From Anaerolineales bacterium (lineage in GTDB: Bacteria; Chloroflexota; Anaerolineae; Anaerolineales; UBA6663): DNA of 60,248 nt. Made by a program: the position numbers and the translations under genes. The notes beneath the pieces are model-generated. The model was not told the origin of the DNA. It worked only from the letters and a program-made list of their open reading frames with translations, and did no database searches. The DNA lies in contig JADZEK010000139.1 of assembly GCA_020850595.1 (NCBI GenBank), forward strand, positions 1-60,248, given 5' to 3'. Below are positions 15,565 through 24,681 of the stretch, one piece after another (the first letter of the stretch is position 1; every line of letters starts with the position of its first letter).

Positions 15565-16809
15565 ATGGACCGGCGAACTAGAGTACTTGAGAAGGTTTCT
15601 GACCAGTCATTTGTTCGTAGCCTGAACAAAGCATCCATCGTTGACCTCATCCGGCAAGCGCCGGGCGGCATTTCGCGCGCCGAATTGGCGGAAAGCCTGG
15701 ATGTCAGCCGCACGACGGTCTCGGCCATTGTCAATGACCTGCTGGCCGAACACCTCGTGCTGGAGCGCGGGGCCGGCCCTTCCCGCGGCGGCCGGCGGCC
15801 GATTGTGCTGGAGATCAACCCCGACGCCGGGCGCGTCGTCGGCGTTGATTTAGGCGCGAGCCACCTGACGGTGCTGGTCGCCGACCTGAATGGCCACGTG
15901 CTGGTCGCCGCCGAAGAACCGCTGGAGATCGCCGCCGGCCCCGAACCCTGCCTCCGCGCCACCGAAGCGCTGGTCGCGGACACCCTCGCCCGCGCCGGCA
16001 GCCACTGGGAGGCCGTGCGCGCCCTGGGCGTGGCCGTGCCTGGGCCGGTGATCGCCGAGCACGGCCTCGTTTCCGCCCCGCCGATTATGCCCGGGTGGGA
16101 TGGCTACCCCATCCGCGCTGAACTGGCGGCGCGCTGGCAGCGGCCCACCTCGCTCGATAATGACGCCGATCTGGGCGCCCTGGGGGAGTGGACCTTTGGC
16201 GCCGGTCAGGGGGCCAATCACCTGGCCTACATTAAAATCGGCACGGGCATTGGCTGCGGCCTGCTGCTCGACGGGCGCATTTACCGCGGCGTGCTCGGCA
16301 CCGCCGGTGAAATCGGCCACGTGACCGTCGCGGAAGGCGGCCCGCCCTGCACCTGCGGCAACTATGGCTGTCTGGAAGCGGTGGCGGGCGGACGGGCCAT
16401 TGCCCAGCGCGCCGACCTGGCGGTAAAGGCGGGTCAGCGCACGCGGCTGGTCCAGAAGGCCGCCCTCGAGCCGCTGACCACCGCCGCCGTGGCGCAAGCC
16501 GCCCTGGAAGGCGACGTGGTCGCGCAGCAGTTGCTGGCCGATGCGGGCCGGCACATCGGCAGCGCCCTCGCCAGCCTGATCAACCTGCTCAACCCCGATC
16601 GCATCGTCTTGGGCGGGGGCGTGACCAAAGCGGGCAGCTACTTGCTCGAACCGCTGCAGCAGGCCATTGAGGACCACGCCATGCGGCCCTCGCGCCAGGC
16701 CGTGCAGGTGGTGCTGGCCCAGTTGGGCCGCCGCAGCGTGGCCATGGGCGCCGTGGCCCAAGCGCTGGCGCAGACCTTTCAGCAGGCAGTCACCCGGCCG
16801 CCCGGCTAG
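15565..16809 (+). CDS. ROK-family transcriptional regulator (NagC/Mlc/XylR type)
   Basis: A 414-residue protein. The N-terminal winged helix (about 20-75, SIVDLIRQAPGGISRAELAE, then LDVSRTTVSAIVNDLL) would bind DNA. The ROK sugar-kinase-like domain follows with GVDLGASHLTVLVADLNG and the zinc motif CTCGNYGCLEAVAGG. The position directly upstream of malE suggests that it senses a sugar and represses or activates the MalEFG/glucanase genes. It could also autoregulate through the promoter at 15518-15546. Confidence 0.93.
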   Translation: MDRRTRVLEKVSDQSFVRSLNKASIVDLIRQAPGGISRAELAESLDVSRTTVSAIVNDLLAEHLVLERGAGPSRGGRRPIVLEINPDAGRVVGVDLGASHLTVLVADLNGHVLVAAEEPLEIAAGPEPCLRATEALVADTLARAGSHWEAVRALGVAVPGPVIAEHGLVSAPPIMPGWDGYPIRAELAARWQRPTSLDNDADLGALGEWTFGAGQGANHLAYIKIGTGIGCGLLLDGRIYRGVLGTAGEIGHVTVAEGGPPCTCGNYGCLEAVAGGRAIAQRADLAVKAGQRTRLVQKAALEPLTTAAVAQAALEGDVVAQQLLADAGRHIGSALASLINLLNPDRIVLGGGVTKAGSYLLEPLQQAIEDHAMRPSRQAVQVVLAQLGRRSVAMGAVAQALAQTFQQAVTRPPG

Positions 16810-16832
16810 CCCGCCCGGCCGGACATTCGCGC

Positions 16833-16838
16833 TAGAAT
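16833..16838 (+). promoter_or_regulatory. Possible -10 of malE
   Basis: TAGAAT followed by an A/T-rich stretch, about 144 nt before the malE ATG and 24 nt after the ROK gene. No -35 is evident. The 170-bp leader also contains a small hairpin (gggacccctgtgtccc). malE could also be read through from the ROK gene. Confidence 0.3.
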
Positions 16839-16981
16839 AATAGTACTCCGAGCAGTTCCTGCGAATTTAGGCGAGAGGAGGTGGTTCTTCCCAGTTAGTC
16901 CCCCTACCGTTCGGCCCGCTGCACCGTGTCTTTTTGGGACCCCTGTGTCCCGCGTTGGAAAGCTCATCAGGAGGAGCTAGC

Positions 16982-18271
16982 ATGAAGAAGACGATCTGGC
17001 CGGCGCTCAATCTCACGTTGATCGCTGCCTTTGCCCTGGCCGCCTGCACGCCTGCCGTCACCCCCACCGCCGCCCCGACCGCGGCCCCGCAGGCCACTCA
17101 GCCGCCCGCCGCCACCGAAGCCCCCTCGGGCGAAGTCAAGACCATCACCATCTGGCACCAGTGGGATGGCACCTACCTGGAAGCCATCCAGGCCGCCCTA
17201 GACGAATACAGCACCATGCACCCGGATGTCAAGATTGACCTGTCCAAGCCCGATGACGTCTCGAACGCGCTCAACGTCGCCATTCCTGCCGGCGAAGGCC
17301 CCGACATCATCGGCTGGGCCAACGACCAAATCGGCACCCAGGCCATCAACGGCAACATCGTGGCCCTCAACGATTACGGCGTGGATCAGGCCTTCCTCGA
17401 GAGCGTCTACGAGCCGGCCGGCATCGCCGGTGTGGTTTGGCAAGACAAGGTCTGGGCGCTGCCTGAGACCCAGGAAGGCATCGCCCTGGTCTACAACAAG
17501 GATGTCGTGACCGACGAGTACCTGCCGACCGACCCGAACAACTTCGACGACCTGCTGGCCAAGGCCACCGCCTTCCACGAAGCCAACCCCGACAAGTACC
17601 TGGTCTGCAATCAGGGCTTCGGCGGCTCCGATGCCTACCACGTCGCGCCCGTCTACTTCGGCTTCGGCGTGCCCTCCTACGTGGACGATGAGGGCCAGGC
17701 CTACCTGGACACCCCCGAGGCGCTCGCCGCCGGCGAGTGGCTGGTTAAGTTCTCCAAGGTCTCGCCGACCGAGCAGAGCTACGACCTGTGCAAGGCCGGC
17801 CTCAGCGAAGGCACCATCGGCATGTGGTGGACCGGTCCGTGGGCCATCGCCGGCCTGGAAGCCGACGGCGTCAACTACGGCATCGTGCCGATGGGCAAGC
17901 CCTTCGTCGGCATCAAGACCCTCATGCTCACCAAGAACGCCGTGGATCGCGGCAACGCCGAGATCGCGCTCGACATCATGAAGTACTTCACCAGCCCCGA
18001 GGTGCAGACCAAGCTGGCCCTGACCAACAAGACCATCCCCGCCCAGACGGCCGCGCTGGCCGACCCCGACGTGGCCGCCCTGGCTACCCTGGCCGGCTTC
18101 GGCGAAGCCCTGAACGTGGGTGTGCCCATGGCCAACACCCCCTTCGCCAGCGCGCAGTGGGGGCCGGTCGGTGACGCCACCGTCGCCATCTGGACCGGCG
18201 CGCAGACGCCCGCCGAGGCGCTCGCCGCGGCCCAGACCGCCATCACCGACGCCATCGCGCAGATGCAGTAA
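16982..18271 (+). CDS. malE: ABC transporter sugar-binding lipoprotein (MalE-like)
   Basis: A 429-residue solute-binding protein, cluster-1 (maltose/multiple-sugar) type. The lipobox ALAAC (Cys22) is followed by an Ala/Pro/Thr linker and the mature domain starting TITIWHQWDG. Characteristic segments are GEGPDIIGWANDQIG, GIALVYNKDVV and TIGMWWTGPWAI. It would deliver maltodextrins or related glucans to the two permeases downstream. ATG 16982 has AGGAGG 6 nt upstream; earlier codons in the frame lie in the leader. A strong terminator right after it probably keeps the binding protein in excess over the permeases. Confidence 0.92.
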   Translation: MKKTIWPALNLTLIAAFALAACTPAVTPTAAPTAAPQATQPPAATEAPSGEVKTITIWHQWDGTYLEAIQAALDEYSTMHPDVKIDLSKPDDVSNALNVAIPAGEGPDIIGWANDQIGTQAINGNIVALNDYGVDQAFLESVYEPAGIAGVVWQDKVWALPETQEGIALVYNKDVVTDEYLPTDPNNFDDLLAKATAFHEANPDKYLVCNQGFGGSDAYHVAPVYFGFGVPSYVDDEGQAYLDTPEALAAGEWLVKFSKVSPTEQSYDLCKAGLSEGTIGMWWTGPWAIAGLEADGVNYGIVPMGKPFVGIKTLMLTKNAVDRGNAEIALDIMKYFTSPEVQTKLALTNKTIPAQTAALADPDVAALATLAGFGEALNVGVPMANTPFASAQWGPVGDATVAIWTGAQTPAEALAAAQTAITDAIAQMQ

Positions 18272-18279
18272 GGCTTGAC

Positions 18280-18324
18280 AGCGGTGGGGAGGGGGTCTAT
18301 GCTCCCTCCCCACCGCTTTTTTTT
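18280..18324 (+). terminator. Intrinsic terminator/attenuator between malE and malF
   Basis: A 14-bp perfect stem, agcggtggggaggg / ccctccccaccgct, with a 10-nt loop followed directly by eight T residues. It is the most canonical Rho-independent terminator in the window and sits inside an operon, so it is probably a partial terminator. Confidence 0.93.
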
Positions 18325-18366
18325 ATGCCAGCCGCCTGAAAGCCGTTTCGACCGAGGAGGTCGCGC

Positions 18367-19584
18367 ATGGTTTCCTGGTCTGGACGCCGCCGGTTCTTCA
18401 CAATTATGTTGTTTGTTTTTCCCACGCTGCTGGGTGTCCTCGTTTTCAATGTCTATCCAATTATCCTCAACACCTACGTTTCCTTCACCAATCGCAACAA
18501 ATTCCATCCCTATCCCGACTGCGCCGTCGGCCTGAGCGGTGTGCTCGACCCGGTCTGCTGGCCCGTCTTCCGCGACAAAGTCCCCACCGGCCTGGGCCAG
18601 CCCTATGTCATTGAAACGCCCTTTTACGCCAACTATGCCGACCTGATCGGCAAACTCTTCACCGGCCCGGCGCTGCTGGCCTTGCTGGCGCTGGCGCTGC
18701 TGGTGGTGCCGTTTGCCGCCGTGTCGGTGCTCACCACCCGCTTCCCGAAAGAAGGCTCGCCGCCCGTCTCCACTTCCGTCCTGTGGCTCGGCGCGGCGCT
18801 GGTGGCGCTGCTGTTCGCTTTCCTCTTCAACGCCCGCGCCGCCTGGGATACGCTCATGACCAGCGGTGACTTCATCGTCGTGGTCATGCGCACGCTGCTC
18901 TTCGTGCTCCTGCGCGTGCCGGCCAGCTTCTTGCTGGGGCTGACCCTGGCGCTCATCCTCAACAGTACGCGCCTGCCCGGGCGCACCTTCTTCCGCGTCG
19001 TGCTCTTCATTCCCTGGGCGGCCTCCTCCCTGGCCATCCTCATGGCCCTGGTCTGGCAGTTCTTCTTCCGCGAGCAGGGTACCCTCAATCAGGTGCTGGC
19101 CGTCATCGGCGTCAAGGGCCTCAGTTGGCTGCAAAACCCCACCACCGCCTTCGCCGCCATCGTCATCGCCGACCTGTGGTTCAGCTATCCCTTCTTCATG
19201 ATCGCCATCCTGGGCGCGCTCCAGTCCATCCCCATGGACGCCTATGAGGCCGCTGAGGTAGACGGCGCGAACTACTGGCAGCAACTCACGCGCATCACCC
19301 TGCCGCTCATCCGCCCGGCCATCTTGCCCGCCACGGTGCTCACCTCCATCACCGCCTTTCAGATGTTCGGCACCGCCTGGGCCATGACCACCGGCGGCCC
19401 GGTCAAGGGCGCGGGCCAGCCCGGGGCGACCGAATTCGTCATGGTCTACGCCTTCAAGCAAATCTTCCAGACCCAAAACTACGGCCGCGCCACCGCCTTC
19501 GCCGTCATCTTGTTCATCTTCCTCTTCGCGGCCACGCTCTACAGCCTGCGGCTGACGCGCATCACCAAGGGAGCCATGGAATGA
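18367..19584 (+). CDS. malF: Sugar ABC transporter permease (MalF-like)
   Basis: A 405-residue integral membrane permease. The N-terminal membrane segment (FFTIMLFVFPTLLGVLVFNVYP) is followed by an extended loop and further helices. The cytoplasmic EAA loop is MDAYEAAEVDGANYWQQL, then RITLPLI, which contacts the ATPase. GAGGAGG precedes the ATG. It overlaps malG by 4 nt (ATGA). No MalK-type ATPase gene lies in the window, so the ATPase must be supplied from elsewhere. Confidence 0.93.
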   Translation: MVSWSGRRRFFTIMLFVFPTLLGVLVFNVYPIILNTYVSFTNRNKFHPYPDCAVGLSGVLDPVCWPVFRDKVPTGLGQPYVIETPFYANYADLIGKLFTGPALLALLALALLVVPFAAVSVLTTRFPKEGSPPVSTSVLWLGAALVALLFAFLFNARAAWDTLMTSGDFIVVVMRTLLFVLLRVPASFLLGLTLALILNSTRLPGRTFFRVVLFIPWAASSLAILMALVWQFFFREQGTLNQVLAVIGVKGLSWLQNPTTAFAAIVIADLWFSYPFFMIAILGALQSIPMDAYEAAEVDGANYWQQLTRITLPLIRPAILPATVLTSITAFQMFGTAWAMTTGGPVKGAGQPGATEFVMVYAFKQIFQTQNYGRATAFAVILFIFLFAATLYSLRLTRITKGAME

Positions 19585-20426
19585 GCCGCCGACCGACCAC
19601 CCTCGCCTATGTGTTCCAGTACGCCATCCTCATCCTGGCCGCCGTCTTTGCCTTCTACCCCGTCTGGTTCGCTATCCTGGCCTCTGGTCGCCTGGGCGAC
19701 CGGCTCTACACCCTCAACCTGGCCGGCATGTTCGTGCCCACCGAGTGGACCTTTGAGAACTACCGCGCCATGCTGGTGGATAAGCCCCTGCTGACCTGGC
19801 TGCGCAACAGCCTGTACGTCGCCAGCCTGACGACCGTGTTCTCCCTCGTCGTCACCACCTCGGCCGCCTTCGCCCTCTCGCGCTTCAAGTTCTATGGGCG
19901 CGAGTTCTTCCTAATCTTCCTGCTCGCCATCCAGACCTTCCCGGCCATCCTGTCGCTGGTGGCCGTGGCCCAGTTGCTCACCGCCATCGGCCTGTACGGC
20001 AAGCACGAAGGCCTGATCCTGGCCTACACCACCGGCACGCTGGTGTTCAGCACCTGGAACATGAAAGGCTACTTCGACACCATCCCCATTGACCTCGAAG
20101 AAGCCGCCATGATTGACGGCTGCGGGCCGATCCAGTCGTTTGCCCTCATCGCTCTGCCGCTGGCCCGCCCGGCCCTGGCCGTCACGGCGCTGCTCGGCTT
20201 CCTGGCCGGCTGGGGCGACTTCGTGTTCGCCTCGGTGCTGGTGCCCGCCCCCGACAGCATGAAGCTGGCCGTGCCGGGGCTGTTCAGCCTGGCGGGCAGC
20301 CAAAGCGTCCCGTGGGGCTACTTCGCCGCCGGCGCCATGCTCGTCATCATCCCGACCATCATCGTCTTCCTCTCGCTCCAGCGCTTCCTGGTGGCGGGGC
20401 TGACCGTCGGCGGGGTCAAGGGCTAA
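19581..20426 (+). CDS. malG: Sugar ABC transporter permease (MalG-like)
   Basis: A 281-residue permease with about six membrane segments and the EAA loop IDLEEAAMIDGCGPIQSFAL, then IALPLARP. Its start overlaps the malF stop (ATGA), so translation is probably coupled. It forms a heterodimer with MalF in this transporter class. A GH13 gene follows after 120 nt. Confidence 0.93.
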   Translation: MSRRPTTLAYVFQYAILILAAVFAFYPVWFAILASGRLGDRLYTLNLAGMFVPTEWTFENYRAMLVDKPLLTWLRNSLYVASLTTVFSLVVTTSAAFALSRFKFYGREFFLIFLLAIQTFPAILSLVAVAQLLTAIGLYGKHEGLILAYTTGTLVFSTWNMKGYFDTIPIDLEEAAMIDGCGPIQSFALIALPLARPALAVTALLGFLAGWGDFVFASVLVPAPDSMKLAVPGLFSLAGSQSVPWGYFAAGAMLVIIPTIIVFLSLQRFLVAGLTVGGVKG

Positions 20427-20546
20427 GCCGTTCGTCCCGCCCGCCCCTGGCTCGGCCCACATAGCCTAAGGCGGCGGCGCGGCGCGCACCACCGCCTCGG
20501 CGTTTTGCGCTGTTGTGTCCGATAGCCCCCGGACTGGTGTTCGCCC

Positions 20547-22385
20547 ATGAGTGACGACCAAACCTTTGGCAACCTGCTTGATCTCGATCAGCGCCTGCTG
20601 CGCCATCGCGCCAACCTGGTGGGCGTCAAGCATCTCGACCGCCTCGACCCGGCCGACCCGCGGCCCGGCGCGCCTATTGATATTTTCCTGACCACCAGCG
20701 GCCCGACGCCCTTCGATCTGGCCCAGGCCTGGTACCAGACCGAGCCTGACGGCTCCGCCGCCACGCTCCCGCTGTATCGCGACGGCGCCGCCTGGGACAC
20801 CGTGGAATGGGGCTACGTGCAGCGCTGGCGCGGCGTGCTGCCGCCGCAGCCCGCGGGCGGCCTGCTGCGCTACCAGGTCGCCGCGCACGTCACCGGCAGC
20901 GGCGCGCCCGGCCGCTGGATCTACGCCGACAACCAGGCCGCCACCGCCCCGGCCGCCACCGAGTTCGCCATTTGGGTAGACGCGGGCGGCGTGCCCGAAT
21001 GGGCGCGGGCAGCGGTGGTCTATCACGTGTTCCTGGACCGCTTCAACCCCGGGGCGGGGCGGGCCTGGCTCAAGCCCGACAACCTCTCCGGCTTCTTCGG
21101 CGGCACCCTGCGCGGCGTGATCGAAAAGCTCGACTACCTTCGCGACCTGGGCTGCGACACCCTCTGGCTCTCGCCGCTCTTCCAGACCCCCTCGCACCAC
21201 GGCTATGACGCCGTGGATGTGTACACCGTTGAGCCGCGCCTGGGCACCAACGCCGAACTGCACGAGCTGATCGCAAGCGCGCACACCCGCGGGCTGCGGG
21301 TGCTGCTCGACTTCGTCTGCAACCATTGGTCTAGCCGGCACGCCAGCTTTCAGGCGGCACTGGCCGACGAGCACAGCCCCTATCATGACTGGTACACCTG
21401 GAAGCACTGGCCCGACGACTATGAAACCTACTTCGGCGTGCGCGAGCTGCCCCAGCTCAACCTGCGGCGCGGCCCAGCCCGCGACTACCTGCTCGAGGCC
21501 GCCCGCTACTGGCTGCGGCAGGGCGTGGATGGCTACCGCCTAGACTACGCCCAAGGCCCCAGCCACGACTTCTGGACCGATTTCTACCGCGCCTGCCGGC
21601 AAGTCAAGCCCGACGCCTGGCTGTTCGGCGAGATCATCAACACCGCGCAGATCCAGGCCTCCTACGCCGGGCGGCTCGACGGCGCGCTCGATTTCCTGCT
21701 CAACCGCGCCCTGCGCGAGACCTTCGCCTTTCGCAAGTGGGACTTAGAGCAGTTCGAGGCCTGCCTGTCGGCGCACGAAGCGTTCTTCCCGCCGCCGGCC
21801 GGCTTCTCGCGCCCCAGCTTCATAGACAACCACGACATGAACCGCATCCGCTTCGCTGCCGGGGGCGACCTGGCGCGGGTGCGGCTGGCGGCGCTGGCCA
21901 TGTTCTCCCTGGCCGGCCCACCCATCCTCTACTACGGCACGGAGACCGGCCTGTCGCAGGAGCGGCCCATCCACCAAAACGACTTCGGCATCTTCGAGGA
22001 AGCGCGCCTGCCGATGAACTGGGAGACCACCGACCCCGGCGAGACGGCGCTGCGGGCCTACTTTCGGCGGCTCATCGCGCTGCGCCGCGCCGCGCCGGTC
22101 GTGCTCGACGGCACGCGCCGCGTGCTGCGCCTGGACGCCGCGCAGGGCGTCTACGCCTACGCGCGCGAATCCGAGGCCGGCTGGCTCATCGCGGCCTTCA
22201 ACGTCAGCGCGGAGCCGCGCGCGCTGCGGGTGACGCCGCCGGCCGGCCGCCCCGCCGCCGCGCCGCCCGCCGACCTGCTCAACGGGCACCCGGTGCGCCT
22301 GAGCGGCGCTACCCTGGAGATCAACCTCCCGGCTGGCGAAGGGGCCTGGGTGGCCGCGCCCGGCCCGTCTGCGGCGGCGGTGTGA
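20547..22385 (+). CDS. GH13 glucanase (cyclomaltodextrinase/neopullulanase/alpha-amylase type)
   Basis: A 612-residue enzyme without a signal peptide, so cytoplasmic. The N-terminal about 150 residues are beta-rich (CBM34-like, FDLAQAWYQTE, then LRYQVAAHV), followed by the catalytic barrel (VVYHVFLDRFNPGAG). GH13 conserved regions include VLLDFVCNHW, the nucleophile region VDGYRLDYAQG, the acid/base region WLFGEII and SFIDNHDMNR. It would cleave imported maltodextrins or cyclodextrins. The exact specificity cannot be read from the sequence. Confidence 0.92.
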   Translation: MSDDQTFGNLLDLDQRLLRHRANLVGVKHLDRLDPADPRPGAPIDIFLTTSGPTPFDLAQAWYQTEPDGSAATLPLYRDGAAWDTVEWGYVQRWRGVLPPQPAGGLLRYQVAAHVTGSGAPGRWIYADNQAATAPAATEFAIWVDAGGVPEWARAAVVYHVFLDRFNPGAGRAWLKPDNLSGFFGGTLRGVIEKLDYLRDLGCDTLWLSPLFQTPSHHGYDAVDVYTVEPRLGTNAELHELIASAHTRGLRVLLDFVCNHWSSRHASFQAALADEHSPYHDWYTWKHWPDDYETYFGVRELPQLNLRRGPARDYLLEAARYWLRQGVDGYRLDYAQGPSHDFWTDFYRACRQVKPDAWLFGEIINTAQIQASYAGRLDGALDFLLNRALRETFAFRKWDLEQFEACLSAHEAFFPPPAGFSRPSFIDNHDMNRIRFAAGGDLARVRLAALAMFSLAGPPILYYGTETGLSQERPIHQNDFGIFEEARLPMNWETTDPGETALRAYFRRLIALRRAAPVVLDGTRRVLRLDAAQGVYAYARESEAGWLIAAFNVSAEPRALRVTPPAGRPAAAPPADLLNGHPVRLSGATLEINLPAGEGAWVAAPGPSAAAV

Positions 22386-22404
22386 CCGTTCGGGGGGCGG
22401 GCTA

Positions 22405-24669
22405 ATGCAGCGTCAGTGGCGAGAGCGCGCGGCCGCTGCCCGGGCCAAGGCCCGCCGGGAGCAGGCAGCGCGCAGCGGCGGCGCGGGCGAAGGCGCCTGG
22501 CGGCTGGAAGACGCGCTCGCCGGCGATGACCGCCCCGCCGGGCCGCTGTCGCTGCGGCGGCTGGCGCGCCTCTACACCCCGCGCCGCTTGTTCATAGCCG
22601 CGCTGATCCTGGCTGTGCTGCTGCATGCCTGGGCCGCGCTGCTGCTCCCCACCGACTTCGACGAACCCGTTTACCTCAACGCCGCCTTCGATTATGCGCG
22701 GCTGCTGCGCGCCGGCGACCTGAACGGCGTCCTGGACTATCCGGGCAACCCCGAGCACCCGGTGCTGGTGAAGCTGCTCTACGCCGGGGTCGTGCTGGCG
22801 CTTGGGCCGCCGGCGACCATGGAGCGCGCCCAACTGGCAGCGCGCGCCCTGTCGGGGCTGTTCGGCGTACTGACGACGCTGGTGGTGGGGCTGGCGGGCG
22901 GGCCGCTGGCCGCGCTGTTCTTCGCCACGCACACGCTGGTGGTCAAGTACACCAGCCAGGCCTATCTCGAGGCGCTGCCGCTGCTGGCCTCCACCGTAGC
23001 GGTGCTGGCGTTGGTGCCCGCGCCGCGCCGTGCCCGCGTCGCGCCGCCGCGCCTGGGGCGCTGGCTCCTGCTTTCGGCCGTCGCCCTGGGCGTCACCGCC
23101 GCGAGCAAGTTCAGCTACGCGCCGGTCTTGGTCGTCATCCTGTACCTGGCCGTGTTCGAGCAGCGCTGGTCGTGGCGCGTGTTGCTCCCCTACCTGGTCA
23201 TCGCGGCCGGCGTCTTCCTGGCGCTCGATCCGGCGCTGTGGCCCGCCCCCGTGGCGCGGCTGGCCGACGCGCTCTTCTTCCATCTGCGCTACACGCAGGG
23301 CGCCGACGTGCAGCAAGCCGCTTACCCCTGGTTCCAGCCCTTCATTTGGGTGGCCACCTCCGCCGCGGCCAACTGGCACCCCGATGTGTTCTTCTACTAC
23401 GGCTTCGACGGCTTCTATTTTCTGCTGGCGGTGGCCGGGCTGCCCCGCGAGTGGCGCGAGCGGCGCTGGCTGGTCGTCTGGCTGCTGACCGGGCTGCTCT
23501 TCCTGTTCGTGTGGCCGACCAAGTGGCCGCAGTACGCGCTGGTGGTGTCCGTGCCCATCTGCCTGCTGAGCGCCGGGGCGCTGCGCCGCCTGGCCCGCTG
23601 GCTGCGCCAGCAGGAAAGCTACTACGGCTGGCTGTCGCAAATGCTGCCGCCGATTTCCACGTCCGTGGCGGTAGTGTCGCTCCTGTTCGTCGTCTTCCTG
23701 GTAGTGATCTACGGCTATGGGGTGCTCAGCGTCGCATTAGGCTCTATTGGCTGGAGCCACCTGAGCGCCGCCAACTCGCTGCTGCCCAGCAACTTGGTCT
23801 ATACCGTCCTGCCGCTGGCCGACGGGCGCGTCGTCGTCGGCACGGAGGCGGGCGCGGCGGTCTGGGACACCGCCGCCACCGGCCGGCCCAACACGCCGCG
23901 TGTATTTACCCCGGCCAACTCCGGCCTGCCCAGCCGGCGCGTGCTGGCTGCCGTGGCCGCGCCCGACGGCCGGGTGTGGTTTGGCACGCAGCAAGGCGTG
24001 GCCGCCTGGGATGGTACCCAATGGCAAACTTACCGCGCCGCCGACCTGGGCCTGGCCGACGCGCAGACCCAGGCGCTGGTGTTTGACAGCGCGGGCCGCC
24101 TCTATGCCGGCACGCAGAGCGGCGTGGCGGTGCTCGTGGCCGGCCGGTGGTATCCGCTGCCCGCCGGGCTGGCCGACCCGCACGTGTTCGCGGCGGCGGC
24201 CCAGGGCGGGCGGGTCTGGTTCGGCACGCTGCGCGGCCTGAGCGCCTACAACCCGGCGGCGCGCGCCTGGCAGACGCCCGACCCCGCCGTCACCGGCCTG
24301 TTGGGTGGCGTGGTGGATTTGCTGGTGGACAGCCAGGGCCGCTTGTGGGCCGCCAGCCTGGGCGGGGGCCTGAGCATGTATGACGGCGTGGCCTGGACCA
24401 ACTACCGCCCGGCCAACTCCGGCTTGCCGACCAGCGCGGTCAATGTCGTGCAGGAAATCAGCCCCGGCGTGCTCTGGGTCGGCACGACCGCGCCGACCAG
24501 CGTGGGCGGCGTGGTGACCGCCTTCGATGGCGCGGCCTGGCATCCGTTCCTGACGAGCAACTCCGGCTATTCGGGCGCCGAGCCGCTGGCGCTGGCCGTG
24601 GATGCGCTCGGCCGGGTGTGGGTCGGCACGCGCACCGCCGGAGTAGATCTGTATCAGCGCCCGCCCTAA
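22405..24669 (+). CDS. GT39-like membrane glycosyltransferase fused to a beta-propeller
   Basis: A 754-residue two-part protein. Residues about 55-440 are a GT-C membrane domain with many hydrophobic helices; after the first helix is the acidic motif TDFDEPVYLNAAFDYARLL, as in GT39/ArnT enzymes that use polyprenyl-phosphate sugars. From about 452 to the end are repeated segments of the Reg_prop type (GRVVVGTEAGAAVWD, GRVWFGTQQGVAAWDG, GRVWFGTLRGLSAYNP, GRLWAASLGGGLSMYDG, GRVWVGTRTAGVDLY), giving a propeller expected outside the membrane. The propeller might recognise glycan or protein acceptors. This fusion is not a standard architecture that I know. It follows the GH13 gene by 19 nt. Confidence 0.85.
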   Translation: MQRQWRERAAAARAKARREQAARSGGAGEGAWRLEDALAGDDRPAGPLSLRRLARLYTPRRLFIAALILAVLLHAWAALLLPTDFDEPVYLNAAFDYARLLRAGDLNGVLDYPGNPEHPVLVKLLYAGVVLALGPPATMERAQLAARALSGLFGVLTTLVVGLAGGPLAALFFATHTLVVKYTSQAYLEALPLLASTVAVLALVPAPRRARVAPPRLGRWLLLSAVALGVTAASKFSYAPVLVVILYLAVFEQRWSWRVLLPYLVIAAGVFLALDPALWPAPVARLADALFFHLRYTQGADVQQAAYPWFQPFIWVATSAAANWHPDVFFYYGFDGFYFLLAVAGLPREWRERRWLVVWLLTGLLFLFVWPTKWPQYALVVSVPICLLSAGALRRLARWLRQQESYYGWLSQMLPPISTSVAVVSLLFVVFLVVIYGYGVLSVALGSIGWSHLSAANSLLPSNLVYTVLPLADGRVVVGTEAGAAVWDTAATGRPNTPRVFTPANSGLPSRRVLAAVAAPDGRVWFGTQQGVAAWDGTQWQTYRAADLGLADAQTQALVFDSAGRLYAGTQSGVAVLVAGRWYPLPAGLADPHVFAAAAQGGRVWFGTLRGLSAYNPAARAWQTPDPAVTGLLGGVVDLLVDSQGRLWAASLGGGLSMYDGVAWTNYRPANSGLPTSAVNVVQEISPGVLWVGTTAPTSVGGVVTAFDGAAWHPFLTSNSGYSGAEPLALAVDALGRVWVGTRTAGVDLYQRPP

Positions 24670-24681
24670 GCGGGCCGGCGG

